Source: Moesziomyces globuligerus
Taxonomy: Eukaryota; Basidiomycota; Ustilaginomycetes; Ustilaginales; Ustilaginaceae
Reading direction: 5' to 3'
Assembly: GCA_030849465.1 (NCBI GenBank)
Contig: JARVLF010000005.1
Coordinates: 62,001 to 126,000 of the forward strand
Length of the DNA: 64,000 nucleotides
The notes beneath the pieces were generated by a model, which did not search any database, was not told where the DNA came from, and saw nothing but the letters and a program-made list of their open reading frames with translations. Every line of letters starts with the position of its first letter. The stretch's first letter is position 1. Made by a program: the position numbers and the translations under genes. Shown here piece by piece: positions 22,296 to 32,761 of this stretch.

Positions 22296-24602
22296 CTACA
22301 GCTCTTCCTCGTAGTCGTTCGCCTCGACCTTGGCCTCGGATTGTTGCTCATCCTCGGACTCGGACTGTGCATCCATCTGCTCCAACAGCACGTCAAACAT
22401 GCTGCCCGTCTTGGCGGGCGCTCGAGGCTTGTGCTCCTTCTTGGCGAGCTGACCCAGCGCCGCGGGACCGAACATGCCATTCGCCACGGCCGGCGCAGTC
22501 TGCTGGTCCTCGGATGCGGTGTCGGGTTCGTCGAGCATGTGGTGTTGGAACTTGCCGACGAGGCCGGCGCCGGCGCGCTCGGCGCGCTTCTTCATCTTCT
22601 TGATCTTGCGCCGCGAGGCGCCGGCGGGCGCGGCCATCTGCGCGAGCTCGTCGGGCGCAAACGCGGTAGCGAGCTCGGCGACGCGGTGCGAGCCCGTCGC
22701 CTTGGCGGCCAGCTTGTCCTCCCACGTCGACCTCGCCGCCGACACGGCCGGTGCGGGCTCGGCGTCCTCGGGCTCGACATCCGACGCGTCGGCATCGGCG
22801 TCTAGACCCGGCACGGCGTACGCGCGCGAAGAGGGCAGCCCGACCATGTCGTCGTCGTCCGAATCGTCCGAGTCGTCCGACAGCCGCGACCGCTTGCCCA
22901 GCGTAGAGCGTCGTGACGTATCCGCAGCGACCACCGGCTCGAGCTCCGCCTTTGGCTCTGCGTCCGGCTCGGCGACGTCAGCATGGTCGTCTTGGATGAC
23001 CTCCTCTTCGAAACTCTCGCCCGGTGGAGGGGCCAGGCGCGCCGCGGGAGCATCGGGGAGCGGTGCGTTGGACTGACCAGTGCCGACGCCAAACACCTCG
23101 GCGTCGGCCTCGCCAAGCAGCGCCGCGAGGTCGAACGCCTCGCTGAAACCGCTGAGGATGGCCGAGCTCTGCTCGAGCTTGGCCTCGGCCGCAAGGGGCT
23201 GGCTGGCGTCGCCGGTGGCCGGCTGTGTCGAGAGGATGGCGGAGCGATGCAAGGCGGGCGGATGGGTGTAGTACTTGATGCGGCCGACGTTCCAGTCGTG
23301 CAGCACGGAGCGCGCGGTGCCTTCGATGTCGATCTTGCCGCCGCGGGCCATCCTGCGGCGCTGGACGGCGATGCGCATGAGCAGATCCTGCGCATCGCCC
23401 TCCTGGAACCACTCGAGCGCGTAGACCTGGCGCAGATGCTCGGGCTCGACGCGCGCCATGATGGCTTCGACGGGCGTGATGGGGTCCTCGACGAGCTCGA
23501 CCTTGACGACGTTGCGCAGCAGCGCTGACTGTCTGCGCATGTGCACCTCTTCGGCCGAGAGCCCGAGCGCCTGGGCGCCTGCGCCCGACTCGTCGGAGAA
23601 GACGATGCCCGGACAGTCGAGCAGCCGGACCGACTTGTCGAGCATCACGCTCTGCACCACCTTGGTGTGGCCGGGCGTCGAGGCGACGCTGCAGACGCGT
23701 GCGCGCTTGAGCGAGTTGATGAGGCTCGACTTGCCCACGTTGGGCGCGCCAAAGACGCCTACGGCGATCGACGTCTTCATGTTGAGGCTGCGCGAGTAGT
23801 TCTTGATGAGCTGCAGCAGCGCACCAGCACCGACGGCCTCGGAGCCGCTGCTGATGGCGTCGGTGCCGGAAGAGGAGGACGAGGCCTTGGAGTAGTTGAC
23901 CGCATTTGCGCCCTGGGAGAGGTGGGTGCGCTGCGACTGCGTCGACGCCTTGAAGGCGAGCGTGGGGAAGTCGTGGCGGAGGTAGCGGAGCCAGGCCTCG
24001 ACGTTGGACTTGGGCACGAGGTCGATCTTGTTGAGGATGAGCACCACCTTTTTGCCCGCGCGGAGGAGCATGCGTTCGGTCTCGAGCGAGCGGCATCCGA
24101 GCGGATCGCGTGCATCGATGACCTCGAGCAGCACGTCGGCATTGTCGACCACCTTGCGCAGCTCGCGCATGTACGCCTTGATCGACGAGTCCCTGCGCCC
24201 CGTGAGCGTGGGATCGAGCTGAAGCGCGGAAGAGCCAGAGAGCAGATCGTCGTCGTCGTTTCCGCCTTGACCATCGAGATGCGCATCGGCGTTGCTCATG
24301 GCCGCCGCGCCCGCGATCTCCTCTCGTAGCCTGGCGGCAGCGTTGGGTTCAGCAGCTGCGGCTTCGTCTGTATCCATAGCAGCGGAAGGTCTTTGTTGAA
24401 GTTGCTGCTGCTGCTGCTGAAGCTGCCTGGCCTTGCCCTTGTTGATGAGGCTGGTGAACTGGTTCTTGTGAAAGACAAAGCCGGCGTTGGAGGCCTGCTT
24501 GCCTACGCCGGGTGCGGCGCTGGCGTTGGCGTGCGCCTTGTTTGCGGCGATCTTTGTCTTTTTGCGCGCATGACGGTCCTCCTTCCTCTGCTGTCGACCC
24601 AT
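22296..24602 (-). CDS. NUG1: Nug1/GNL3-type nucleolar GTPase
   Basis: Circularly permuted GTPase that acts in 60S ribosomal subunit assembly and export. The order of G motifs is permuted as in this family: [14 protein letters not shown] (G4, about residue 190), [15 protein letters not shown] (G1, about 282), then LLDCPGIVF (G3, about 328). The family tail [18 protein letters not shown] is present. The N-terminus [17 protein letters not shown] is basic, as expected for nucleolar targeting. A Gln-rich tract sits near residues 60-72. The C-terminal half is a long acidic, serine-rich extension ([11 protein letters not shown]) that is not part of the enzyme. The start at 24602 has A at -3. It is divergent from ILV1. 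Confidence 0.92.
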   Translation of the reverse strand: MGRQQRKEDRHARKKTKIAANKAHANASAAPGVGKQASNAGFVFHKNQFTSLINKGKARQLQQQQQQLQQRPSAAMDTDEAAAAEPNAAARLREEIAGAAAMSNADAHLDGQGGNDDDDLLSGSSALQLDPTLTGRRDSSIKAYMRELRKVVDNADVLLEVIDARDPLGCRSLETERMLLRAGKKVVLILNKIDLVPKSNVEAWLRYLRHDFPTLAFKASTQSQRTHLSQGANAVNYSKASSSSSGTDAISSGSEAVGAGALLQLIKNYSRSLNMKTSIAVGVFGAPNVGKSSLINSLKRARVCSVASTPGHTKVVQSVMLDKSVRLLDCPGIVFSDESGAGAQALGLSAEEVHMRRQSALLRNVVKVELVEDPITPVEAIMARVEPEHLRQVYALEWFQEGDAQDLLMRIAVQRRRMARGGKIDIEGTARSVLHDWNVGRIKYYTHPPALHRSAILSTQPATGDASQPLAAEAKLEQSSAILSGFSEAFDLAALLGEADAEVFGVGTGQSNAPLPDAPAARLAPPPGESFEEEVIQDDHADVAEPDAEPKAELEPVVAADTSRRSTLGKRSRLSDDSDDSDDDDMVGLPSSRAYAVPGLDADADASDVEPEDAEPAPAVSAARSTWEDKLAAKATGSHRVAELATAFAPDELAQMAAPAGASRRKIKKMKKRAERAGAGLVGKFQHHMLDEPDTASEDQQTAPAVANGMFGPAALGQLAKKEHKPRAPAKTGSMFDVLLEQMDAQSESEDEQQSEAKVEANDYEEEL

Positions 24603-24912
24603 GGTGACGATGATGACGATGATGATGATGATGGTGGAAGGACGCGGGGCTGAGAGAACAACACCAAAGACCAATTTCCAGCGGGCTGTTCTTCCAGTAA
24701 AAAAAGGGTCCGAGTGCACACTGCCTTGTCGCCGGCGAAATCAAAAAAATATTCATTCGGAAATTGCTGTGGAGGGTGGGCTGATGCTGTCATGCTTACT
24801 AAGCCCACCGCAGGAAGAATGCAGCGCTGCAGAGGCCATGCAGCTTGAAAGGCGTTTGTGTGACTCGGGCCTCCTCTCCTCACCACCATCCCCGCACATA
24901 TCACCAGCAATC
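24603..24912. other. Divergent promoter, NUG1 and ILV1
   Basis: Contains a GATGAT/GACGAT microsatellite at about 24604-24638, immediately upstream of the NUG1 ATG, which would lie in its 5' leader. An in-frame ATG at 24784 could extend the ILV1 product by 43 residues, but the added segment contains acidic residues and does not look like a targeting sequence. Confidence 0.6.
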
Positions 24913-26805
24913 ATGGCCGCAACAACAGCAGCCGCCTCCGCCTCCTCCGGTCCTTCCTCGTCGGTGTCGGCCGCATATCTCGCAGGGCCTTTTCCCTCGG
25001 GCCGCGCATTGACCGAGCACGACGTCACACCCACCGTGCCACCCACGCCTTCCGAGGAGCATGCGCCGCCCACGCACCTTTACGCGGATCTGCCACCGCA
25101 CCTCATGCAGCCGGACAATACCCCGGACTACCTCCGCCTCATCCTCAACGCCGACATCTACGATCTCGTCAAGCAGACCCCGCTCCAGCCCGGCGCCAAC
25201 CTCTCCACAAAGACCGGCTGCAACGTCCTCCTCAAGCGCGAGGACCTCCAGCCCGTCTTCAGCTTCAAGCTGCGCGGCGCCTTCAACATGATGCAGCAGC
25301 TCGACGCTGACCAGAAGTGGAAGGGCGTCATCGCCTGCTCCGCCGGCAACCACGCGCAGGGCGTCGCCATGGCCGGCGCGCACCTCTCCATCCCCTGCAC
25401 CATCGTCATGCCCAAGGGCACGCCCGAGATCAAGACGGCCAACGTCAAGCGTCTCGGTGCCAAGGTCGTGCTCTTCGGTCAGGACTTTGACGAGGCAAAG
25501 GCCGAGTGCACGCGCCTCTCCCACGCCTACGGGCTCACCATCATCCCGCCCTTCGACCATCCGCGCGTCATCGCAGGCCAGGGCACCATCGGCGTCGAGA
25601 TCTGCAGGCAGACCGACATGTCGAACCTCGACGCCATCTTCTGCTGCGTCGGCGGTGGCGGTCTGCTCGCCGGTGTGGCCGCCTACATCAAGCGCATCGC
25701 TCCGCCCCACGTCAAGGTGATCGGCGTCGAGACGTTTGATGCCGATGCTCTGGCGCAGTCGCTCGAACAGGGGCGTCGCGTGCTGCTCAAAGAGGTCGGC
25801 CTCTTTGCAGACGGTACGGCTGTGCGCATCGTTGGCGAGGAGTGCTTCCGCGTCTGCCGTCAGACTGTCGACGGCGTGGTTCGCGTCACCAACGACGAGA
25901 TCTGCGCCGCCATCAAGGACGTCTTTGAAGACACGCGCTCCATCCCCGAGCCCTCGGGCGCGCTCGCCGTCGCGGGCATGAAGCGCTACATTGCCACGCA
26001 CGGCCTCGCGGGCAGCGGCAAGAAGTTCGTCGCGCTCGTTTCGGGCGCCAACATGAACTTTGGTCGGCTCCGCTTCGTCGCCGAGCGCGCCGAGCTCGGC
26101 GAGAACAGAGAGGCGCTGCTGAGCGTCGAGATCCCCGAGGAGCCAGGCTCGTTCCTCAAGCTGCACAACCACATCCACCCGCGCTCGGTCACCGAGTTCA
26201 GCTACCGCTACAACGACGCCGAGCGCGCGCAGATCCTCCTCTCCTTTATGCTCAACGGCACCAAATCACCGCTGCCCTCCGCAGAGGTGCAGCAGCCAGG
26301 CGCTGTGCCGGTTCCGCAGGCTGCGAGTGCAGAGGTAGGTGCATCGCTCGCCTCGAGCGTCGCCTCGCTCTCCGACCCCGCAAGGCTCGCCGACTCGCTC
26401 GCAGCCTCCACCTTGTCCGGCGGCTCGGAGCTCGAGAGCATCCTCATGGCCTTGGCCGCAGACGGCATGACCGCGCTCGACGTCTCGGGCGACGAGGTCG
26501 CAAAGTCCCATCTCCGCTACCTCGTCGGCGGCAAGACGGCCGTGCCCAACGAACGCATCTTCCGCTTCGAGTTTCCGGAGCGTCCCGGTGCGCTGCGCAA
26601 GTTCTTGGTCGGCATGCAGTCCGGATGGAACGTCTCGCTCTTCCACTACCGCAACCACGGCGCAGACGTAGGCAAGATCTTGCTCGGAATCCAGGCACCC
26701 GACGCCGACAATCCAAAGCTCGACGCGTTCCTCAACGATCTCGGCTACCAGTTCCACGAAGAGACAAACAACCCCGTCATCCAGCGATACCTTGGTACAT
26801 CCTAG
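24913..26805 (+). CDS. ILV1: Threonine deaminase (threonine dehydratase)
   Basis: Converts threonine to 2-oxobutyrate and ammonia, the first step of isoleucine synthesis, with pyridoxal phosphate in mitochondria. From 24913 the product is 630 residues; the N-terminal 45 residues are Ala/Ser/Thr-rich and may be the transit peptide. The PLP lysine lies in [11 protein letters not shown], and the glycine-rich phosphate loop is seen as [12 protein letters not shown]. Two C-terminal ACT-like regulatory domains are visible: [14 protein letters not shown] and [14 protein letters not shown]. Isoleucine feedback control is expected from the family. An Ala/Ser-rich insert of about 50 residues (about 26270-26450) separates the two ACT-like domains more than in budding yeast as I recall it. 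Confidence 0.93.
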   Translation: MAATTAAASASSGPSSSVSAAYLAGPFPSGRALTEHDVTPTVPPTPSEEHAPPTHLYADLPPHLMQPDNTPDYLRLILNADIYDLVKQTPLQPGANLSTKTGCNVLLKREDLQPVFSFKLRGAFNMMQQLDADQKWKGVIACSAGNHAQGVAMAGAHLSIPCTIVMPKGTPEIKTANVKRLGAKVVLFGQDFDEAKAECTRLSHAYGLTIIPPFDHPRVIAGQGTIGVEICRQTDMSNLDAIFCCVGGGGLLAGVAAYIKRIAPPHVKVIGVETFDADALAQSLEQGRRVLLKEVGLFADGTAVRIVGEECFRVCRQTVDGVVRVTNDEICAAIKDVFEDTRSIPEPSGALAVAGMKRYIATHGLAGSGKKFVALVSGANMNFGRLRFVAERAELGENREALLSVEIPEEPGSFLKLHNHIHPRSVTEFSYRYNDAERAQILLSFMLNGTKSPLPSAEVQQPGAVPVPQAASAEVGASLASSVASLSDPARLADSLAASTLSGGSELESILMALAADGMTALDVSGDEVAKSHLRYLVGGKTAVPNERIFRFEFPERPGALRKFLVGMQSGWNVSLFHYRNHGADVGKILLGIQAPDADNPKLDAFLNDLGYQFHEETNNPVIQRYLGTS

Positions 26806-27268
26806 ACCCCACCCTTTCAAAAACACCGACTTTGCAGCATCTTCCAACATTGCCTCCTTCTTTCAGAGATCATTGCTCATGACGCGGTTTGTTTCGTGTG
26901 GGTCGGGTGGGGTAGAAGAGCGAGAGACGTTGGGTTGCAGCGTCATCTCGCGGGGCCTGGGCTTGGAGTCGCCAACGCACCTCGGACGTGCTCGACACCT
27001 GACCTGAGCGGTCAATGCAGACACGAGGGATTTGCGTCGAGTCTCGGGGCGTATGGCGCCATGTCTGGGCAAGACGAGCGCGACGCTCGGCGCCAGCTAG
27101 CCATGGCGCATCGGCTCGGTGTGACGACGCTCCTCAAGCTCGACGATGAGAGACGAGCGCATTGCGCACGCGCTGTCGCGCTCGCGCATGGGGCAATGTG
27201 GCGTATCCTGATGCAATGCATTCCGAAATCAGTGATGCTGTTGACAGAATGTACAGAGGGGGTGGAAG
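26806..27268. other. Convergent 3' intergenic region, ILV1 and ABC transporter
   Basis: 463 bases with no gene seen. Both flanking genes end here, so it should hold their polyadenylation sites. Confidence 0.6.
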
Positions 27269-30200
27269 CTAGTTGAGCGACTGGTAGGCGACCATGGCCT
27301 TGAACGATTCGTTGTTGCGCATGAGGTCGGCGTAGCTGCCCTGAGCCAGGAGCGCGCCGTTTTCAAAGAGGAAGATGCGGTCTGCGTCACGGATGGTGCG
27401 CATCCTATGTGCGATGGCGAGGATCGTGCACTTGCCCTCTTTGCGGATGGATTCGAGCGTGTTTTGGAACGCCTGTTCGCTCTGGCTATCCAGCGCGCTC
27501 GTGGATTCGTCGAGGAGCAGAAGCCTTGGTTTGCGGATGAGCGCACGCGCGATCGAGAGGCGCTGCTTCTGACCGCCCGAGAGCTGCGACGAGGTGATGA
27601 GCGTCTCGTAGCCCTTTTTCAAGCCGAGGATGGTTTCGTGGATGCCCGCCGCCTTGCACGCCGCGACGATCTCGTCGTCGCAAACGCTCGACTGCCACGA
27701 AACATCCTCGCGGTACGGCGCCAGCAACTCATCGTCCTCCCTCGTACTCCTACCGCCGCGCTTTCGCAGCGAGGGTGCAGAGGTCACCTCGGGTCGAAGT
27801 CCAAGCAGAACGTTGAAGCGCACCGTACCGTAGAAGATCACGGGCTCCTGCGGAACGATGGCGATATCGCGACGCAGCACATCGTCCGGTGTACGGTCGG
27901 TGCGTAGTCCATCCACACTCACGTAGCCCTTGGTGGGCGTGTAGAAGTTCTCGATCAACGACATGGCCGTCGTCTTGCCCGATCCAGACTGCCCCACAAA
28001 CGCCGCAAAACTCCCAGCCGCAATGCTCAGCGTCACATCCTTGAGCGCAGCCTCGCTTCGCGTCGGATAGGTGAACTCGACCCCCTTGAACTCGATCGCC
28101 GAGGCGGTCCTCTTTTCGACCGCATCCGCACACGCCGCGCCCGCGCGCACACCCTCCTCGAGATCCTTACCCATCTGCTCCTGCACCGCCTCGGGCCGCT
28201 GATCCATCAGCCGGAAGAAGTTGGCCGCAGACACATGCGCCTTGCTGAAATCGGGGGCGAACGCGAGCAGCTGACCGCTAGCCTGGGCGGAAAAGAGCAG
28301 CGCAGGGAGGACGATGAAGAAGGCGGTCTGGGAATACCTGCCCTCTGCGATGTTCTGGCTACCCCACCAGTAGGCGAAGGCGTAGATAAAGTAGCTGATG
28401 CTGAGCGCGAGCGCGAGGAAGACGTTGCCGAACAGAAAGTGACGCATCGCCTCGCGGTAGGGCTGCTGGAGGGAGCGTTGGAACTTGCGCATCACGTCGT
28501 CCTCGCGGCCGAGGCTGGCGACGGTGCGGATGCACTGGACCGCCTCGATGGCGAGCGCGTTGGAGCGCACGTAGGCGGTCTCGTGGCGCTTCTGGAAGTC
28601 GGCGAGCACCTTGAGGCGCAGGTAGCCCGCGGTGAGGATGATGGGTACGAGCGCGAGGATGACGACGGCGATGCGCCACGCGATGGCGTGCGAGACGATG
28701 ATCCCGGCGAGCAGGTTGACAAAGATGCAAAAGATGGTCCCGATCACCGTCCCCGTCACGCCGCCCAGGTTGTTGGCGTCGTTCGAGAGCGCCGCGATCA
28801 TCGACGCCGGGTTCTGGTCCTGCGCCTCGAACCACGTCAGCCGCTGGTGCAGCATCGTGTTGAACGAGACGCGTCGCAGGCGGAAGAGCAACCGCTCCGC
28901 CACAAGCCCCCACACCAGCCCGTTGATCGTGTACGCGCCGAGCTGGATCAGCGCGAGGATGAAAAAGTAGAGCGCAAACTCGCGGCCGGCGCTCCGAACG
29001 CCGTCGGGCGTGTGGCATTGCGGATTGAGCGCTTCGATCACGTGGCCGAACAGCACCGCCTCGCCCGAGTACGACCCACCCATGATCGTGCTCGTCAACA
29101 GACCCGCCAAGATGAACGCCCACTCGCGCCGCACCAGCCACAGCACCCGGCGCAGAATCACGCGCGGCGGATAGCCGCCCTTGTGCTGCTCGAGCTGAGC
29201 CTCGGTGGCCTCCTTTTCCGTCGGTCCCTCGGTGCCTTGCGGACGCGTGTGCGCCTTCTCGTTGCGCGAAGTTTCGCTGCTGCGACGCTGGAGCGTCGAG
29301 AGACTCGAGACAGGCGAGGTCGGGGTGGACTCGTCTGCCGGCTCGATGGGTTCGGCCTCGTCGCTCTCGGCGACGTCGTCCATCCTCTTGCGCTCGCGAC
29401 GATCCGCCTGCTCGGTCTCGGGATCGAGCTCGTCGTCGACGCTGGCTTGGTCGGCGGCGGCGCCCTCGGGGTGCGAACCGGTGTCCTGTGCGGCGGCGAG
29501 CTTGTAGTAGTAGCCGCGCAGCGCGAGGAGCTGCTTGTGGGTGCCGCGTTCGAGCACCTTGCCTGCGCCCATGACGACGATCTGGTCGTAGTTGCGGATC
29601 GTGGCGAGGCGGTGAGCGATGGCGACGGTGGTGACGCCTTCCGAGAGGCTGTCGAGCGCCTTGGCCACCGCGCGTTCCGAGTGCGAGTCGAGCGCCGCGG
29701 TCGCCTCGTCGAGGATGAGCAGCTTGGGCTGCTTGACGATGGCGCGCGCGATCGAGATCCTCTGCTTCTGCCCACCGGAGAGCTTACCACCCGCCTCGCC
29801 GACCTGGCTGTCGTAGCCCTGCGGTAGGCGCTCGATAAACTCGTGCGCGCCGGCGAGCTTGGCGGCGCGGATGCAGAGCGCCTTGATCTCGTCGAGCTGC
29901 TCGAGCTGGTGCGGCGAGCTGAGCATCTGGTCGAGCTCGGTGCCCGTCTTTTCCTGCCCGACCTGCGAAAAGGCGAGCACGGTGGCGTGGAGGTGGTGGT
30001 GGGCGGGCGAGCCCACGAGTCCGTGCGCGATGCTCTGCATGATCGAGCAGTCGAAGAGCACAGGCTCCTGCCCCACCACGCCGATCTGGGATCGGAGCCA
30101 GCGCACGTTGAACTCGCGCACGTCGGTGCCGTTGACGCGCACGCAGCCCGCGGTCGGATCGTAGAAGCGCTGCAGCAGCGAAGCGACCGTCGACTTGCCC

Positions 30201-32761
30201 GATCCCGAGAGACCGACGAGCGCCACGCGGTGTCCTGCAGGTACCGAGATGCTCAAGCCCTGCAGCGCCTTTTCGTCCGGTCGAGCCGGATAGCTGAACT
30301 CGACATGCTCGAGTTCGACGGCGATCTCGGCCACGTCGCCCGGACGCGGCGTGATGCCGTAGTGGGGATCGGTGGCGTCGATGGGCGAGACCTTGTCGAT
30401 GGTCTCGCGCAGCGCCTGGCCGGCGCCCGATGCGGCGGAGAAGGTCTGCAGATACGGAGCGATCTGTCCGACGATGAACGACGCATCGAGCAGGAGGAAG
30501 ATGACCGTGTAGACGGAACCCACCGTGCCCGGGCTGCCCGAGCCGGCGATGAGGTTGGATCCGGAGAAGAACGCGAGCGCGTTGGCCGAGTAGCCGACAA
30601 AGAAGAGTGCGCCGAGCACGCAGGCGGCGGCGAGCGCCTTGAGCGTGCCCTGCCTGCGCGCGCGCTCGAGGTGGCTCTGGTAGATGTTGGAGAGCCTCTT
30701 CTGGGCGCCAAACGCCTGGACGACGGGGAGGTTGTTGAGCGCCTCTGCGGCGAGGCTCGCAGCATGCGAGAGGTGCGTCGAGGTATTCCTCTGTGCCTTT
30801 GCGACGAACCTAGAGCCTACGATGCTGACGATACCAAAGGCGGGGAGCAGCGAGACGAGCTGACCCGCCAGCCGAGGCAGCTTGATAAACGCGACGATGT
30901 AGCTCGTGACAAAGTACGAGAGCGACGAGATGAGGATGCCCATCTTTTCGCTCGTCCCGTTCTGGATGGTGAGCAGATCGGCCGAGAGGCGCGTGCCGAC
31001 CTCGCCCGGCTTGAGCGTGTCGAAGAAGGCCATGTCCTGGCGCAGGACGGCGGCGAGGTAGCGCTGGCGCATCTTGCGCACGAGCCGCTCGCCGAGGTTC
31101 GACCAGCACGTGGTGTAGGTCCAGATGAGGAAGAAGTTGACCGCGGCGATGATGGCGATCTTGCCCACCTTGTCGTCGACGGCGCTGAGGAACGCGTTCC
31201 TGTCCGTCGGCACCGACGACGAGCTGCACGAGGTGCTGTTGAAGCCGTCGATCAGCTGGCCGAAGAGGATGCCGATCAGCGGCAGCGGCACGCCCGAGCC
31301 GATGGCGGCGACGATGCCGACGACGAGCAGCGCAACGTCGGTCCGGTCCGCCGCCTTGTACAGCGCAAAGTAGTTGGACGAGAGCCGGATGCTCTTGGCG
31401 GTCTCCCGGACGCGCTCTTTGAGCGAACGTTTCGGCTTTTCTCGCTTGCCGTCTTGCTCGTCGTCGTCGATGCCCTCCAGACCTTCGGGGTCTGCGCCGT
31501 CGCCTTGCTCGGCGTGTGCGTCTGCTGGCGGGAGGGCAGGGGCGTCGGCGCCAGCGCGCGAGGCTCGAGATTCGTGGCGATGCAGCTGGGTAGCGGCGAG
31601 ATCGGAGCCGTCGATCGTGTGGCCCGTGATGGCGCCGGCCTTGGTGGCGGCCAACGAGACGGGGGGAACCGGCGTTCGAGCGAGCTCCGCCGTGTTGGCG
31701 GCTGAGCGGATGGCGATGCGCGGCGAGTCCCAGGGCTGGATGGTGTTCTCTGCTGTGTCGGCGTCTCTCTGCTCGTGTCCTGGCGCTGCGAGCGGTGCGC
31801 CGCTGCCGAGCACGGCGGGGTGCGGGAAGCTGGTGCCTGGAATGCCCGCGTCTGCAAACATGGCGAGATTGCCGCGCTGCGCCCAGCTGAGCGGGGCGTG
31901 GTCGGAGGAGCGGCTGCTGGAGCGCGGCCTTGCACCGCCGTTGCTCGATCCGGGACGAGGATCGCCGGGACGGGGGCTGCGCATGTACTGTAGGATCTGC
32001 TCTGCCGACGGCGGGCCCGGATGCGCATGGCGAGGTCGGGCAACGTAGCGTCCGCTCCGGAAGCTCGCAAACGACACGCTGCCGTCGGCCGAGTTGGAGC
32101 GCTTGCGCGTGGCCACGCTCCTGGGCTCCTCATCGAGCGAGGTCGACTTGGGCTTGGAAGCGGCATTCTCTGCGCCGACGATGGTGGTCGCGGAAGCGGG
32201 CGAGGCGGAGCGCTCTCGCGTCGATGACGACGAGGCCGAAGCGCGCGCGGGCGTCTCGCCAGGCGGGGTGGAGGACTGCATCTCTTCGACACGCTGCGTG
32301 GGTGCCTCGGACGACTGCTGTACGAGCGCCTCCCACTCGAGGCGGTGGAAGTAGTCGTGGTGGTCGTCGAACGAGTAGCGTGCCGTGGGCGTCCTGGGAT
32401 CGCTGCGGAGCTGAGAGAGGAAGCTGGCGGACAGAGAAGAAGGGTCGTGGTTGTCGTCGTCGTCGTCGTCGTCGTCGTTCGAGGAGAGTTCGTCTTGAGA
32501 CTCATCCGACGAGGCTTTATGTTGCTCGTGCTGCGACGAGGCTGCGGCGGCCGAGGAACGATGCGGATCGGTGGGCGTCGAGCGTGCTGAGTGGACGCGG
32601 CTCATGCAGGGTCCCGGCGAAGTTCCGACGACGGCGGGAGCATCGGTGCGGCGGGACGACGTAGCTCGGGCCGAAACCTGTTGCAGTGTTGATGGAGCCT
32701 GGTGATGATCGCCCGTCGCCTTGCTCTCCGCCGTGGGGCTGGAGCGGTGGGAGGACGTCAT
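27269..32761 (-). CDS. Full-size ABCB (MDR/Ste6-type) ABC transporter
   Basis: ATP-driven exporter of the P-glycoprotein/Ste6 class, probably at the plasma membrane; its substrate cannot be told from sequence. A single exon codes for 1830 residues, about 500 more than a typical full-size ABCB protein. Layout: a disordered Ser/Asp/Arg-rich N-terminus of about 440 residues; TMD1 (about 470-770); NBD1 with Walker A GLSGSGKST (about 846), LSGGQKQR and LLILDEATAALDSH; an acidic linker (about 1110-1195); TMD2 (about 1205-1490); NBD2 with Walker A GQSGSGKTT (about 1589), LSGGQKQR and LLLLDESTSALDSQ. Both ATP sites look intact. A GAC repeat (about 32453-32478) codes an Asp run in the N-terminal extension. 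The start at 32761 is the first ATG of the frame; ATGs further in could also be used. Confidence 0.9.
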   Translation of the reverse strand: MTSSHRSSPTAESKATGDHHQAPSTLQQVSARATSSRRTDAPAVVGTSPGPCMSRVHSARSTPTDPHRSSAAAASSQHEQHKASSDESQDELSSNDDDDDDDDNHDPSSLSASFLSQLRSDPRTPTARYSFDDHHDYFHRLEWEALVQQSSEAPTQRVEEMQSSTPPGETPARASASSSSTRERSASPASATTIVGAENAASKPKSTSLDEEPRSVATRKRSNSADGSVSFASFRSGRYVARPRHAHPGPPSAEQILQYMRSPRPGDPRPGSSNGGARPRSSSRSSDHAPLSWAQRGNLAMFADAGIPGTSFPHPAVLGSGAPLAAPGHEQRDADTAENTIQPWDSPRIAIRSAANTAELARTPVPPVSLAATKAGAITGHTIDGSDLAATQLHRHESRASRAGADAPALPPADAHAEQGDGADPEGLEGIDDDEQDGKREKPKRSLKERVRETAKSIRLSSNYFALYKAADRTDVALLVVGIVAAIGSGVPLPLIGILFGQLIDGFNSTSCSSSSVPTDRNAFLSAVDDKVGKIAIIAAVNFFLIWTYTTCWSNLGERLVRKMRQRYLAAVLRQDMAFFDTLKPGEVGTRLSADLLTIQNGTSEKMGILISSLSYFVTSYIVAFIKLPRLAGQLVSLLPAFGIVSIVGSRFVAKAQRNTSTHLSHAASLAAEALNNLPVVQAFGAQKRLSNIYQSHLERARRQGTLKALAAACVLGALFFVGYSANALAFFSGSNLIAGSGSPGTVGSVYTVIFLLLDASFIVGQIAPYLQTFSAASGAGQALRETIDKVSPIDATDPHYGITPRPGDVAEIAVELEHVEFSYPARPDEKALQGLSISVPAGHRVALVGLSGSGKSTVASLLQRFYDPTAGCVRVNGTDVREFNVRWLRSQIGVVGQEPVLFDCSIMQSIAHGLVGSPAHHHLHATVLAFSQVGQEKTGTELDQMLSSPHQLEQLDEIKALCIRAAKLAGAHEFIERLPQGYDSQVGEAGGKLSGGQKQRISIARAIVKQPKLLILDEATAALDSHSERAVAKALDSLSEGVTTVAIAHRLATIRNYDQIVVMGAGKVLERGTHKQLLALRGYYYKLAAAQDTGSHPEGAAADQASVDDELDPETEQADRRERKRMDDVAESDEAEPIEPADESTPTSPVSSLSTLQRRSSETSRNEKAHTRPQGTEGPTEKEATEAQLEQHKGGYPPRVILRRVLWLVRREWAFILAGLLTSTIMGGSYSGEAVLFGHVIEALNPQCHTPDGVRSAGREFALYFFILALIQLGAYTINGLVWGLVAERLLFRLRRVSFNTMLHQRLTWFEAQDQNPASMIAALSNDANNLGGVTGTVIGTIFCIFVNLLAGIIVSHAIAWRIAVVILALVPIILTAGYLRLKVLADFQKRHETAYVRSNALAIEAVQCIRTVASLGREDDVMRKFQRSLQQPYREAMRHFLFGNVFLALALSISYFIYAFAYWWGSQNIAEGRYSQTAFFIVLPALLFSAQASGQLLAFAPDFSKAHVSAANFFRLMDQRPEAVQEQMGKDLEEGVRAGAACADAVEKRTASAIEFKGVEFTYPTRSEAALKDVTLSIAAGSFAAFVGQSGSGKTTAMSLIENFYTPTKGYVSVDGLRTDRTPDDVLRRDIAIVPQEPVIFYGTVRFNVLLGLRPEVTSAPSLRKRGGRSTREDDELLAPYREDVSWQSSVCDDEIVAACKAAGIHETILGLKKGYETLITSSQLSGGQKQRLSIARALIRKPRLLLLDESTSALDSQSEQAFQNTLESIRKEGKCTILAIAHRMRTIRDADRIFLFENGALLAQGSYADLMRNNESFKAMVAYQSLN
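32453..32478 (-). repeat. GAC trinucleotide repeat coding poly-Asp
   Basis: About eight GTC units on the plus strand read as consecutive Asp codons in the N-terminal extension of the ABC transporter. Candidate strain-variable tract. Confidence 0.75.

Noticed and set aside
24784..24912. Upstream in-frame ATG as the ILV1 start
   Set aside because: The added 43 residues contain several acidic residues and do not resemble a transit peptide. The 24913 start is kept, but this is not excluded.
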